64,000 nt of DNA from Marinicella algicola (GTDB taxonomy: Bacteria; Pseudomonadota; Gammaproteobacteria; Xanthomonadales; Marinicellaceae). The stretch lies in NCBI RefSeq assembly GCF_028401385.1, contig NZ_JAQOMR010000001.1, positions 3,144,501 to 3,208,500 on the forward strand. The letters are read 5' to 3'. Both the position numbers and the translations under genes were made by a program. The notes under the pieces are model-generated. The model was not told the origin of the DNA. It made no database searches and was given only the letters and a program-made list of their open reading frames with translations. Of the stretch, positions 9,428 through 19,984 are shown one piece after another. The stretch's first letter is position 1; every line of letters begins with the position of its first letter.

Positions 9428-9498
9428 ATTCCACTAGGGCATGACGCAGAAACAGAGACGCGACAGCCCACCGGTATCGACCATAAGGAACGACGCGC

Positions 9499-10567
9499 AT
9501 GAGCCGGAAACTGACGGAGAATAACGGGGCGGGCTGGGCCTTTGCCGCGCCGTCCGTTCTGCTCATCGGCCTGTTCATCATCCTGCCGTTCTTTCTGGCG
9601 ATCGGCTTTTCGCTTACCGACCAGCGGCTGATTTCGCCGAACCCAACCCGCTATGTCGGGATGGAGAACTATCGCGATCTTCTCGGCCTCAACGTGCTGA
9701 AAATCGAACCCGAACGCGATGATACCGGTCAGCTGGTGCGTGACGATGACGGTGCGCTGGAATATCCGCGTGTGCGCTCCTGACCCGATCCGATGACTAC
9801 CCGCAATATCGCGGCATGCGCGAATGGTTCCGCGTCCATGCGGGAAACACCGCCTATGTGGTGGTAGCGCGCGACGTGGTGTTCATGAAGGCGCTGAGCA
9901 ATACACTGGTTTTCGTGGCGGTGACCGCGCCGGTGCAGGCCGGACTGGCGCTCTGTCTGGCGCTGCTGATCAATCAGCGTCTACGCGGGTGAACGTCTTC
10001 CGCGCCGTGTTCTTCATGCCGGTGGTGGTTTCCATCGTCGTCGTCTCGCTGCTCTGGCGGTTCATCTATGACGGCAATGACGGTCTTTTGAACGCCCTGC
10101 TTTCCGGAATGACCTTCGGCCTGTTCCAGCCGGTCGACTGGCTCGGCAATACAAGCACCGCACTCGGCTCCATCATTGCCATGTCTATCTGGCAGGCGGT
10201 CGGCTTTCACATGGTGATCTGGCTTTCCGGCTTGCAGACTATTTCGCCAACACTTTACGAGGCCGCTGCCATTGAGGGTCTGTCCAAATGGCAGACCTTC
10301 CGTTATGTCACCTGGCCGGGCCTGCGCAACACTGCCGTTCTGGTTCTGGTGGTCATCACCATGCAGTGCTTCGCCGTGTTCGCGCAGATTGACGTCATGA
10401 CCAGGGGCGGACCGCTCGATTCCACACAGACGCTGGTTTATCAGGCGGTCGAGCGCGGCTACGGGCGGCAGGATATCTCCGGTGGTTCGGCGATCTCGGT
10501 CGTGCTGTTTGTGCTGGTGCTCACCATATCTCTGGCGCAGCGCTATTTTACCCGGGAAAGGAGCTGA
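9499..10567 (+). CDS. Sugar ABC transporter permease, MalF-like, two frame breaks
   Basis: The first inner-membrane subunit of the sugar importer. The first membrane segment (about residues 14-38, FAAPSVLLIGLFIILPF) is followed by a long periplasmic loop of about 80 residues, then five more segments. The EAA loop that docks the ATPase reads YEAAAIEGLSKWQTFRYVTWPGL. Corrected length is 356 residues. Breaks: a C is missing near 9778-9780 (CTCC should be CTCCC) and a G near 9989-9991 (GGG should be GGGG). The 9824-9990 stretch is therefore readable only in the third frame. The stop precedes the next permease by three bases, indicating translational coupling. Confidence 0.88.
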
Positions 10568-10570
10568 ACC

Positions 10571-11450
10571 ATGGCCGCCATTTCCGGTGACAATCATGGC
10601 CTCCGGCTTTTCACGCGCTACCTTGTTCTTTTCTGGTGGCGCTGGTCTTCCTGCTTCCGCTTCTGTTCATGGTGATGTCGTCGCTGAAGCCCGACGCCCA
10701 GCTTCTGCGCGACACCTCGTCGCTCCGAGCCTTTTTACCGGTTGGCGACATCAGCCTTGAAAACTACGCCGGTGCTTTCGAGCGCGCGCCGATCGGCCTG
10801 TTCGTGTTCAACTCGGTGATGATCACCACGATTACGGTTCTGGCCTCGCTGTTTTTATGCTCGCTCGGCGCGTTCTCCTTCACCTTCGTGCGCTGGCGCG
10901 GCAATACGCTGGTGCTTTCCATCGTTCTGGCAACGCTGATCATTCCGTTCGAGACAATTGCGATCCCACTTCTGCTGTTCGTCTCGCGCCTGCCATGGCT
11001 CGGCCTCGACGGGCTGAGCTGGGGCTGGCTCAACACCTATCGCGTTCAGATCATCCCATGGATCGCCGACGCGCTGACGGTCTTTCTGTTCGTCCAGTAT
11101 TTCAAGGACCTGCCGGGCGAACTGATCGAGGCGGCGCGCGCCGAAGGCGCGAGCTGGTGGCAGGTTTACCGCCGCGTGGTGATGCCGCTTTCAGGCCCGG
11201 TGATTGCAACGGCAGCCATTTTGAAAGCGCTGAAAATGTACAATGAACAATATCTCTGGCCGCTGATCGTGGTGCAGGACGAGGCCCACCGGCCAATCAT
11301 GGTCGGGCTTGGCTATTTTTCCAGCTCAACGTGCCCTGGGGCGAAGTGATGGCCTATCTCTCGCTGATCACCATTCCGGTTCTCGTCTTCTATCTGGTGC
11401 TGCAACGCGCCTTCATCGCATCCATCGCATCCACCGGCGTCAAGGGCTGA
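10571..11450 (+). CDS. Sugar ABC transporter permease, MalG-like, two frame breaks
   Basis: The second membrane subunit, 293 residues when corrected. It has six predicted membrane segments, with FLLPLLFMVMSSLKP at the N-terminus. The EAA motif, IEAARAEGASWWQVYRRVVMPL near residue 200, contacts the ATPase. Breaks: the T run at 10629-10632 (TTTT should be TTTTT) and the T run at 11316-11320 (one T short). The last correction restores GYFFQLNVPWGEVMAYLS and a normal C-terminal membrane helix ending at the TGA at 11448-11450. Without it the protein would lose its last segment. The ATPase gene starts 13 bases later. Confidence 0.88.
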
Positions 11451-11463
11451 GGGGAGAATCGAC

Positions 11464-12537
11464 ATGGCAGAACTGGCGCTCAGTGACATCCGCAAATCTT
11501 TCGGCCAGGTCGAGGTCATCAAGGGTGTCGACCTTGAGATCGAAGACGGCGAGTTCGTCGTCTTCGTCGGCCCTTCGGGCTGCGGGAAATCAACGCTGCT
11601 GCGGATGATCGCAGGCCTTGAGGACATCTCCGGCGGCACGCTCGAAATCGGCGGTAAACGGGTCAATGACCTGCAGCCAAAGGAACGCGGCATCGCCATG
11701 GTGTTCCAGACTTATGCCATCTTCCCGCATATGTCGGTTCGCGAAAACGTCGCCTTCGGGCTGACAATTGCCGGCGTTAGCAAGAAGGAAAAGGAAGAAG
11801 CCGTCCAGCGGGCGGCGCGCATCCTGCAAATGGAGCACCTGCTTGACCGCCGCCCCTCGCAGCTTTCCGGCGGCCAGCGCCAGCGGGTTGCCATCGGCCG
11901 GGCGATTGTTCGCAATCCGGCCGTTTTCCTGTTCGACGAGCCACTGTCGAACCTTGACGCCGCGCTACGCATGGATATGCGTATGGAAATCGGCAAACTC
12001 CACAACCAGCTTGGCGCAACGATGATTTATGTAACCCATGACCAGGTCGAGGCGATGACGCTCGCCGACCGGATCGTGGTGCTGAAGGATGGCGAAGTGC
12101 AGCAGGTCGGAAGCCCGATGGAGCTTTACCACGCGCCCGCGAACCTGTTTGTCGCCGGCTTCATCGGCTCACCATCGATGAATTTCATGGATGTCGACAT
12201 CGTCGAGCAGAAAGGCGAGACCATAACAGTCAAATCGGACGCGCTGGACCCGGTCGCCATTCCTCAGACACGCTTCGACTTTTCCAGCACGTCAACGGCC
12301 CGGCTCGGCCTTCGCCCGCAATATCTCGATGTCGTGAAGGATGGCACGGCGGGCGGACTGCATGGCACGGTGTCGCTGGTCGAACGCCTCGGCACGGAAA
12401 CCATTATCAATGTCGAGCTCTCGCGCGGCGGCCGCATCGTTGCCGCCCTTGCAGAGGACCGCCCGCTTGATACCGGCAGTGAAATCACCCTCGTCTTCGC
12501 CCCGGAAAGGGCGCATCTCTTTCCCCTCGATGGCTAA
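11464..12537 (+). CDS. Sugar ABC transporter ATP-binding protein (UgpC/MalK type)
   Basis: An intact 357-residue ATPase that would energise the preceding permeases from the cytoplasmic face. Walker A GPSGCGKST is at about 38-46, the Q-loop VFQTYAIFPHM near 80, the signature LSGGQRQRVAIGRA near 134, Walker B VFLFDEPLSNLDA near 155 and the switch His in VTHDQVEA near 190. The last 120 residues form the TOBE/OB regulatory domain, including LGLRPQYL. The ribosome site GAGGGGAGA lies just before the ATG. The domain set matches the CUT1 class, usually specific for di- or oligosaccharides or polyol derivatives. It ends the operon before a bidirectional terminator. Confidence 0.93.
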   Translation: MAELALSDIRKSFGQVEVIKGVDLEIEDGEFVVFVGPSGCGKSTLLRMIAGLEDISGGTLEIGGKRVNDLQPKERGIAMVFQTYAIFPHMSVRENVAFGLTIAGVSKKEKEEAVQRAARILQMEHLLDRRPSQLSGGQRQRVAIGRAIVRNPAVFLFDEPLSNLDAALRMDMRMEIGKLHNQLGATMIYVTHDQVEAMTLADRIVVLKDGEVQQVGSPMELYHAPANLFVAGFIGSPSMNFMDVDIVEQKGETITVKSDALDPVAIPQTRFDFSSTSTARLGLRPQYLDVVKDGTAGGLHGTVSLVERLGTETIINVELSRGGRIVAALAEDRPLDTGSEITLVFAPERAHLFPLDG

Positions 12538-12597
12538 CCGGCGCCGTTTTCTTCGCGTCTTGCCGGAACAAGCTGCCGTCTTTCGCGCTTTAAAACA

Positions 12598-12632
12598 AAA
12601 ATGGCGGCGTTCTGAGCGAATGCCGCCATTTT
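12598..12632. terminator. Bidirectional terminator between ABC and TRAP units
   Basis: AAAATGGCGGC and GCCGCCATTTT form a perfect 11-base stem with A/T runs on both sides. It can therefore end transcription of the plus-strand ABC operon and the minus-strand TRAP operon that converge here. Confidence 0.88.
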
Positions 12633-12665
12633 CTGTATCGTTTTCCGGCAAAGGGTACCGAAAAC

Positions 12666-13729
12666 TCAGTTGGCGATTTCCACCGCGCGCTGCTCGTTCA
12701 CGGTCGCTTCGGCCTCTTCCACAGCGGCGGTGAAGCTTGCGAAAATATCCTCGCCACCCGGTACGGAAGACTTGAACCAATCGAAAACCGGTTCGACAGC
12801 GGTCTTGAATTCGGCCTTTTCGGCTTCATTCGGCACATAGATCTCACCACCGGCCTTGAGGAAACCCTCATAGGCGGCAATTTCCTTGCGCTTGGGGCTG
12901 GCAAAGGTTGCCTGCTGCAGCCCGTAGAATGCATCGGCGACAATGGTCTTCTGCGCGTCCGAAAGGCCCTCGAACCGCTCGTTCGACATCCACCAGAACG
13001 CGGCCATATAGGAATGGCGGTCAAGCGTGATGAATTTCAGCCCGGCATCGGTGAACTTCATGTTCATGATGTCGGTGATGCCATTGGCGGTGCCCTGGAC
13101 AACACCGGTCTGCAGCGAGGTGAACAGCTCCGGCCAGGCAATCGGCGTGGGAGCGGCCCCGAGCGAGCGCACCAGTTCCTGCGGCAGTTCCGCCGGTACG
13201 GTGCGCAGCTTCATGCCGGCCATATCGGCGGGCGTCTTGATGGTGTGCTCGGTGTTGGCGAAATTACGCCAGCCACCGGTATTGCCGATCGTCATCAGCC
13301 GGATGGTGTCACCGCTGTCTGCCAGCGCCAGATCACGCAGTTCGGCCGTGAACGGGCCGGAGAGCACTTCCTCGGCCACGCGGTCGTCGTTCATCAGATA
13401 GGGCAGATCGAGGATCTGCAGATAGGGAACAGGCCCGCAGCGCCGCCGGAGGTCGACATGTAGATGTCGATCGTGCCGTCGGCGATGCCCTGAAGGCATT
13501 CCTCACCAGTGGCGCAGATCTGGGTGCCCATGAATATCTCGACCGCCATCGTCCCGTTGGAGGCGTTCTCGATATAATTCTTGAAGACCACGAGACCGTC
13601 ATAATCCTCGTCGTTCTCGTTGGAATTGGCCGTGGCGCGCAGCGTTATATCGGCAGCCGCCGCAAGCTGGCCCGCCGAGATGGCCAGCGCTCCGGCGAGC
13701 AGCGCCGTCTTCATCATGTCCCTGAGCAT
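12666..13729 (-). CDS. dctP: TRAP transporter solute-binding protein (DctP family), one frame break
   Basis: The periplasmic receptor of a TRAP transporter, 354 residues after correction. Residues 1 to about 28 are a signal peptide (MLRDMMKTALLAGALAISAG, cleavage after AAA). The family pattern follows: GMKLRTVPAELPQELV with the conserved Arg that binds the carboxylate of the solute, PIAWPELFTSLQTGVVQG, then FWWMSNERFEGL. The start is the ATG preceded by GGGAGAATTGAA; an ATG 33 bases upstream has a poorer site. The frame breaks at 13425-13427, where a run of three should be four, rejoining AAGLFP to YLQILDLPYL. It is the last gene of the dctQ-dctM-dctP order. The solute is probably an organic acid but cannot be named. 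Confidence 0.88.
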
Positions 13730-13764
13730 TTCAATTCTCCCTTGGATCAGTTTATTTTGCATGT

Positions 13765-15056
13765 TTACTCCAGAAATCCGAACATCCGCGGCAGCGTCAG
13801 ACTGAGTGCGGGGATGTAGGTGATCAGAAAGATGATCACCACCTCGACGGCCAGAAACGGCAGCACCGCACGCGCCACGGTCTCCACCCTGAGGCGCGAA
13901 ACGGACGAGGTGACGAACAGCACCAGTCCCATTGGCGGCGTCAGAAGGCCGACTGTCAGATTGACCGCCATGATGATGGCGAAATGCACCGGGTCAACGC
14001 CCATTTTGAGGAAAATCGGCCCCAGTATGGGCCCGAGAATGATGATCGCCGGGCCGGCATCAAGAAACATGCCGACGACGAATAGCAGGATGTTGATCAG
14101 GAACAGCAGGATCAGCGGGTTTTCCGTCAGCCCCAGCATGAACGAGGCCAGAAGCTCAGGCGTGTGCGCAAGCGAGGCCACTGTCTTGAAGGCCATGGCC
14201 GCGCCGACGAGCAACAGCACCACCGAGGAGGTGAGCCCGGCGCGCATCAAGATACCCGGTACATCGCGCACATGGAGCGAGCGCAGCACGAAGAAGCCAA
14301 TCACGAAGGCATAGGCAACAGCAATTGCCGAAGCCTCTGTCGGCGTAAATACGCCACCCAGAATACCCCCATGATGATAATCGGGGTGAGCAGCGGCCAG
14401 AAGGCTTTCAGACTGGCATCGCCGCGCGCCCTCCAGCTCGCCTTTTCGGTGGCCGCTGGCAATCTCTGCCGGTCGGCCATCAACCGGACCAAAACCATCA
14501 GTGAAACACCCATCAGCACGCCCGGCACGATGCCCGCCAGAAACAGCGCGGCAACGCTTTCTCCCATCACATAGGCGTAGATGATCATGATGCCCGACGG
14601 CGGTATGATCGGCCCGATGATCGAGGAGGCGGCGGTAATGGCTGCTGCAAATTTGCGCGAATAGCCCTGTTTCTCCATGGCCGGGATCATCATTGCGCCG
14701 AGCGCTGAAACATCGGCCACGGCAGAACCGGAAAGCCCGGCAAACAGCATGGAGGAGAGGATATTCACATGGGCAAGGCCGGCGCGGAAATGACCGATCA
14801 CGGCCTGCGAGAACTCCACCAGCCGCTCGGTTATGCCGGCCCGGTTCATCAGCTCGCCCGCCAGCATGAAGAAGGGCACCGCCATCAGCGGAAATGAATC
14901 CATGCCGTTATAGACATTGCGATAGAGCAGCACGATGTCGCGTTCCTGCCCGTTGAACCACAGCAACAATGCCGGGGCGGCAATCAGCGCAAACAGCACC
15001 GGAAGACCGCAAAACAGGAAGATCAGAAACAGCGGCAGAAACAGGCTCAGCATCAT
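13765..15056 (-). CDS. dctM: TRAP transporter large permease (DctM), one frame break
   Basis: The ion-coupled translocation subunit, 430 residues when corrected, with about 12 hydrophobic segments. Family features are the N-terminal SFPLMAVPFFMLAGELMNRAG, GLSGSAVADVSALGAMMIPAM and GPIIPPSGIMIIYAY; the last is the half-site hallmark of DctM. The start is an ATG whose first bases overlap the dctQ stop (ATGATG), so the two are translationally coupled. The break is at 14366-14370, where a run of five G on the coding strand should be six, restoring MGGILGGVFTPTEASAIAV. The gap to dctP is 35 bases. Confidence 0.9.
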
Positions 15057-15643
15057 TCCCTCTCCAGCCCGAAGACGACCGGAAGCGGTTTCAGCCGGTT
15101 GCCAGCACCGAGAAGATCGGCCAAAAGCCGCAGCAGCAACTCGATATTGACCGCGAGCATCATGGTGATCCCGGTTGCCAGCGAAGCCATCATCCAGGCA
15201 CGCGGAACCTTCATCCATGTGGAAAGATCAAGCGCGGTCGGGATCGTCAGCGACGGCATGGTGAAACGGCCGCCGATCCCCATCACCTCATTCCAGCCAA
15301 TATTGACGGCCCACCACAACACGACAGCGGATATGAGCAGCAGAACCAGATTGACAAAGGCGGCAAGCCTTTCCGGCAAGAACCGCTTTATCGTGTCGAT
15401 GCTGATGAAGCCGCCATGCCTGAAGGCCGTCGGCGCCATCAGGCTTACCATCCACAGCATCAGGAAGCGCGCCAACTCCTCCGTCCAGGCCAGCGCATCA
15501 TTCAGCACATAGCGGAAGAACACCTGGATGAGGATGACGATAACCATCAGCCCCATCAAGCCAGCGCCCGTCCACCGACCGAGCGCCAGTAGCGGGCCAT
15601 TGACCCGCGCAAGAACAGAAGCTGCAGCCAGCAAGATTGTCAT
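15053..15643 (-). CDS. dctQ: TRAP transporter small permease (DctQ)
   Basis: An intact 196-residue four-helix membrane protein, the small subunit of the TRAP transporter. Typical motifs are VIVILIQVFFRYVLNDALAWTEELARFLM near residues 30-60 and the FRHGGFISID segment. The start chosen is the ATG at 15643, because the longer upstream reading is arginine-rich and not membrane-like. The ribosome site is weak (GGA, seven bases upstream). It is the first TRAP gene; an aldo/keto reductase ends about 200 bases upstream on the same strand and may be co-transcribed. Confidence 0.87.
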   Translation of the reverse strand: MTILLAAASVLARVNGPLLALGRWTGAGLMGLMVIVILIQVFFRYVLNDALAWTEELARFLMLWMVSLMAPTAFRHGGFISIDTIKRFLPERLAAFVNLVLLLISAVVLWWAVNIGWNEVMGIGGRFTMPSLTIPTALDLSTWMKVPRAWMMASLATGITMMLAVNIELLLRLLADLLGAGNRLKPLPVVFGLERE

Positions 15644-15847
15644 CGGTCTATCCGTCACACGCCGTAATCGGGGTCGCAGGCACTGCCGCAGTCCAGGATT
15701 TCGCGTAAAAGCGCCCCGTTCTGCAGTGAACCGTCGTCCGACGCCATGTCTAGACCAGACGAAGTGCTGCCGCACGAAATTTCTGCCTGTTTGCACGATT
15801 GCGGCTTTCAGCTGCCGATGGCAGAGCAGCGCATCATCACCCTCTCC

Positions 15848-16740
15848 TCATGACACTTCATGACCGAGCGCCACCTCAAAGAGTGTGAACCAGTCCTCAC
15901 GGCCGAGCTCGACCTTGAGGGCCTCGGTAATTTTCGCGATCCGATAGGGATTGTTGGTGCCGAGCACCGGCAGGATTTTGCCGGATGCGCCAGCAGCCAG
16001 GCGATCGCGACCGCACCGGCATCAACACCGAAGCGCTTTCCGATCTTCTCAAGTGCATGGATCAGGGGCTTTCCGGCCTCACCGAAAAGCTTGCCGCCAC
16101 CAAGCGGCGACCATGCCATCACCGGCAGCTTGCGTTCCTGCAGGAAGGCGAGATCGCCATCGACCAACGGTTCGGGCGCCAGAAGGCCGAGTTCGATCTG
16201 GTTGGTGGCGAGCCGCGCATGCATGTTCGACTGCAGAAGCGAAAAATCCCAAGGGCGGAAATTCGAGACACCGGCAGCGCGGATCTTGCCTTCGGCCACC
16301 AGATCATCAAGTACCCTGCCGGTTTCTTCCGGATCAATCAGTGGATCGGGCCGGTGGATCAGCAGCAGGTCGATGTGATCGGTCGCCATATCGGTAAGCG
16401 AAGCCTGAACCGAGGCGCGGATATGCGCTTTCGACGTGTCATAGTGCTTCACCGAAGCCTCCGCATGCCGGCCGACGGGCGCGACAATGCCGCATTTGGT
16501 CACGATCTCTATCCTGTCGCGCAGGCCGGGCGCGGCCTTCAGTGCACCGCCAAGCACCGCCTCGGCAGTATAGCCGCCATAGATATCCGCCTGATCCATG
16601 GTGGTGATGCCCTGCGCGATGCAGGCCTCGACCTTTTCCTGCACATGGCCTGGAGAGGTGTCAGCGTCGGTAATCCGCCACATGCCGTAGACGAGGCGGC
16701 TGAATGTCAGTCCGTCGGCGATTTCGATACGATCTGTCAA
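15848..16740 (-). CDS. Aldo/keto reductase (YdhF-like), one frame break, TTG start
   Basis: A 297-residue aldo/keto reductase of the YdhF branch. Asp and Tyr of the tetrad lie in TTMDQADIYGGY (about 48-58), Lys in IVTKCGIV and His in LLLIHRPD. GVSNFRPWDFSLL and MAWSPLGGGKLFG are typical. The start is TTG at 16740, seven bases after GGAGAG; no better ATG is available. The frame breaks at 15976-15979, a run of four that should be five. With it the protein ends ...FEVALGHEVS at the TGA at 15848-15850 instead of an arginine-rich false tail. It lies upstream of dctQMP on the same strand and might act on the imported solute (inference). Confidence 0.87.
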
Positions 16741-17074
16741 TCTTTCTCTCCGATACCAAGGCTGACGGAATTTGTTTCGATCTAGCCGGTATAGAGGTCA
16801 AAAGCAGGCGAGTACAAGCTGCGGCGGCCTCTGCTCCCTCGAAATCCATCTGATCTGCATACGGCCTTCGGTCTCTGGCCTCCGCCGTTTTACCAGGAAT
16901 GGTGCTGGACGTTCGCGCTCTGGCACATATATTTAGTAACAGCAAAAACCAATCGCATTCGGGGCTGAAGAACCGCGGCCTCCTGCTTTGAAACGGTTCA
17001 GGAAAAACAAGGTCAGAACGCCCTAACAGTCAAAGACCGGCGCACACCACTTCAGCGAACAAAGGCCAACCACG
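16741..17074. other. Divergent intergenic region, no gene supported
   Basis: The 334 bases separate the minus-strand reductase from the plus-strand EAL gene. The central part, about 16915-16960, is locally AT-rich and is the likely site of both promoters. No open frame with coding character, no strong palindrome and no RNA gene is visible. Confidence 0.4.
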
Positions 17075-18298
17075 ATGAGCCGCCTGCCCCTCAAACTTGA
17101 TCTCGACAGTCCAACCGAGGATGGCGATACGCTTGATCTCATTCTCGAAACGGTCCGTACCCATTTTGACATGCAGGTTGCCTATTTATCGGAGATTATC
17201 GACGGTAATTCGGTGTTCCGCGCTGTCAACGCCCCAGGCTTCGAGGCGCTGGCCTTTCCCGGCGCCGTTTTCAGTCTTCAAGAGGTCTACTGTCAGCATA
17301 TTCTCGATGGAAGGCTTCCAAACGTAATGGCCGATACCGGCGACCACCCGCTTGCCGTCTCCATGCCAATCACTGCAAACATACCGATTGGCAGCCACCT
17401 CAGCGTGCCGGTCTACCGTGATGACGGGTCCGTGTTCGGCATGTTCTGCTGCCTGCGCACAACACCCAATCCGTCACTGGGCGAGCGCGACCTGAAGGTG
17501 ATGGAAACCTTCGCCAATCTTGCCGGCAGGCAGATCAATGCGGGCTTGCGCCGTCGTAGCGAGCTTTCCGAGGCTGAGGCCCGCATTGACGACGCTATGG
17601 GCGGAGCCACGCTGCGAATGGTGCTACAGCCGATCGTTTCGCTTCAGACGGGTGAGCCCATCAAGTTCGAAGCGTTGTCACGCTTCTCCGGGACCCCTTG
17701 CCGACCACCGAACCTCTGGTATGAGGAAGCCCGCAGGGTTGGACGGCAGGTTGATCTGGAAGCGCTGTCGATTACAAAGGCGCTCTCACTTCTCCCTCAG
17801 CTTCCACCCGATATGACGATCGGCGTCAACGCCTCGCCGGAAACAATCGCAACTGGCATGCTGGCGGACATTATCCGCACAGCCGATCCGAAGCGAATAG
17901 TGGTCGAGGTGACCGAGCATGACATCGTCGAAGATCAGGAGCGGCTGAGTCTTGAGCTCGATCGACTGAAAGCGATGGGCGTCAGAACCGCGGTCGATGA
18001 TGTTGGTGCCGGTTTTTCAGGTCTTGTCGCACTTTTGAGGATGAAACCCGACATTTTAAAGCTTGATATCGAGCTGATCCGCGACATCGACTCCAACCCG
18101 GCCAAACAGGCGCTGGTGGCCGGTATGGTTCATTTCGCCGAAAAGACCAGCGCGAGCACGATTGCCGAAGGTGTCGAGACGGAAGCCGAGCGGGACATGC
18201 TGTGCCAGCTCAAGGTGCACAATGCCCAAGGCTACCTGTTCGCCAAACCCATGGAAGTTGAAGACGCCAAAGCCTGGCTTGCGGCAAAGCGCAAATAG
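17075..18298 (+). CDS. GAF-EAL cyclic-di-GMP phosphodiesterase
   Basis: An intact 407-residue cytoplasmic protein. The N-terminal GAF-like sensor (about 20-155) includes HLSVPVYRDDGSVFGMFCC. The C-terminal EAL domain (about 175-405) would hydrolyse c-di-GMP. Residues needed for activity appear intact: Glu in FEALSRF, Asn in GVNASPE, Glu in VEVTEHD, the Asp pair in AVDDVGAGFS, Lys in LKLDIELI, Glu in AEGVETE and Gln in NAQGYLFAKP. There is no GGDEF domain and no membrane segment. The gene stands alone. The cellulose synthase further on carries a c-di-GMP-binding PilZ domain, so the two could touch the same signal. The GAF ligand is unknown. Confidence 0.9.
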   Translation: MSRLPLKLDLDSPTEDGDTLDLILETVRTHFDMQVAYLSEIIDGNSVFRAVNAPGFEALAFPGAVFSLQEVYCQHILDGRLPNVMADTGDHPLAVSMPITANIPIGSHLSVPVYRDDGSVFGMFCCLRTTPNPSLGERDLKVMETFANLAGRQINAGLRRRSELSEAEARIDDAMGGATLRMVLQPIVSLQTGEPIKFEALSRFSGTPCRPPNLWYEEARRVGRQVDLEALSITKALSLLPQLPPDMTIGVNASPETIATGMLADIIRTADPKRIVVEVTEHDIVEDQERLSLELDRLKAMGVRTAVDDVGAGFSGLVALLRMKPDILKLDIELIRDIDSNPAKQALVAGMVHFAEKTSASTIAEGVETEAERDMLCQLKVHNAQGYLFAKPMEVEDAKAWLAAKRK

Positions 18299-18765
18299 GC
18301 CAGGCGGACGAAGGAATGACGTAAAATTCACGTGATAAGTGAAAGTAAAATCGCGCCCAGATAAGGGCACGTGTAACTTACTTAAAGTACTGATATGATT
18401 GATAGCATGACTTGCCGTCACACCAACAAATCGAAATCCCTATCAGGGTGTCGGAGATTTGAACTGCTACCGAATGCAACAACGTTCTGCCGCTCTTATC
18501 CACTGCAAATTCATGCGCGCTAGATCGAGGGCGAGATCGCTTGGCGTCTCAGACGCAAGTACCGGATTAAGCTTTGCAAATCACCGTTTTGGGAACTGGC
18601 AAAACCAAAAACGGATGGAAGGCCGCTTTCCACCTTTCAAGTCATGGTGGAGAATGGCGACGTTGAGATCCGGGACTTTGAGGCCGGGCTCTCGCCCGAT
18701 GGCCGGAATATCTGCCGGAACAGATCAAGGGTGAGGCCGTCCGCCGCATTCGCGATGAAGGTTGT
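18299..18765. other. Gene-poor stretch with a tRNA-like relic and decayed coding fragment
   Basis: No intact gene. At 18451-18506, read on the minus strand, a tRNA-like pattern is visible: AGTGGATAAGAGC resembles a D-arm and GTTCAAATC a T-loop, but arm lengths are wrong and no intact cloverleaf can be drawn. At about 18660-18770 the plus strand reads VEIRDFEAGLSPD in one frame and YLPEQIKGEAVRRIRDEG in the next, like a broken fragment of a protein I do not recognise. The small inverted repeat TTCAC/GTGAA at about 18328-18344 is too weak for a terminator. The region marks the left edge of the AraC/DUF1254 segment. Confidence 0.4.
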
Positions 18766-19814
18766 TCAACCGGAATGATTGCCGATGAAACCCGGTACAC
18801 GAGATAGGTTGGCGTCACGATATTCGCTCGGTGATTGACCTGTTGCCTGACGAAACATGCGCGAGAAGTTGCCCGGAGTATTGTAGCCCAGCTCGGTAGA
18901 AATGGTGATGATCGGCATTGGGGTGCCTCGCAGGAGCTCGGCGGCCCTTGCTATCCTGACTGCGTTGAGCATGGCGCGGAAATCAACACCGGCGTAATTT
19001 AGCTCGCGTTGCAACGTGCGGATACTGAATCCGATGGAGCGGGCAACGGCGTCGATTTTCACCTCGCCACTTCCAAAGAGCTGCAGCCTGATCTGTTCAG
19101 CGACTGAGGCAGTGATGTCACGCGGGACTGTGCCGCGCCGGTCGCGGATAACATCTTCAATTGTGATCAGCGGACTTTGTGCCGGACGCGCAACAGCTGC
19201 AAAAAGACGCCTCGCATCAAAAACCACACTCATTTTGCGTGCATTGAAAACCACGGGACATCGAAAAACATCTTCAAACGGCGCTGTCCGGCGTGGCCTG
19301 GGAATATCGAGTTCGATGCGCAGCGGCTGCCACAAGCCAGGGCAATAGGCCTTGCATAGACTGGTCAACACCCCGGCGCCGAGACTGGCGATGTTGGCGT
19401 ATTCCCGCTGATTTGACAGCGAGAAGCGATAGCTGAACCGCGCCTCATGCCCATGAATGGTAAGCGCCATCTCATCGCCGGTGGAATGGTATGGCAAAGC
19501 AGTAATGCACCGCTGGATTGCGGCTTCAAGATTTTCGGCCCCAAGCACATAGTGGCCCCAGATACCATAATTGATCACATCCATCTGGCTGACCATCATC
19601 AGCCCGAAATTTTCTGTCCCTGCAGCCCGGGAAGCCGTTTCGACTATCGACAGAACTGAAGCTTGCGGAATAAAAAATTCTGTCCTTCCAACGCTTCAAG
19701 ATCAATTCCCGCCGCCAAATTCGCGCGCGCCAGCGTCTTTCTGCCCAGTTCACGGCTAATCAGATCAGGAATTCCCTGAACTGTCAGGCTGGAAATGAGC
19801 GGGATCATGCGCAT
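18766..19814 (-). CDS. AraC-family transcriptional regulator (OruR/Arabinose_bd type), one frame break
   Basis: A 349-residue regulator after correction. The N-terminal ligand-binding domain (about 15-200) resembles the Arabinose_bd domain of OruR/ArgR-like AraC proteins. The C-terminal AraC DNA-binding domain (about 240-335) has both helix-turn-helix parts: VKIDAVARSIGFSIRTLQREL, and ITISTELGYNTPGNFSRMFR with GQSPSEYR. The start is the ATG at 19814, eight bases after GAGG. The break is at 19672-19677, where a run of six should be seven, joining GQNF to FIPQASVLSIVETASR. The gene is divergent from the first DUF1254 gene across 170 bases, so it probably controls that cluster (inference). Confidence 0.85.
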
Positions 19815-19984
19815 GCGATCATCCTCGATTTTCAAGCGGCTGGCGTAAAATGAACAGCAACAAAATGTCGCATATGCCTATGTTTGAAGCAACTATTTCA
19901 CAAGCCGATCTGCGACCTGTTCGAGCCCAAGTTGAAGCCCTGTCTGAACCCGCCACAGTGATTAAGCCTGAAGGTTAAAAATAA

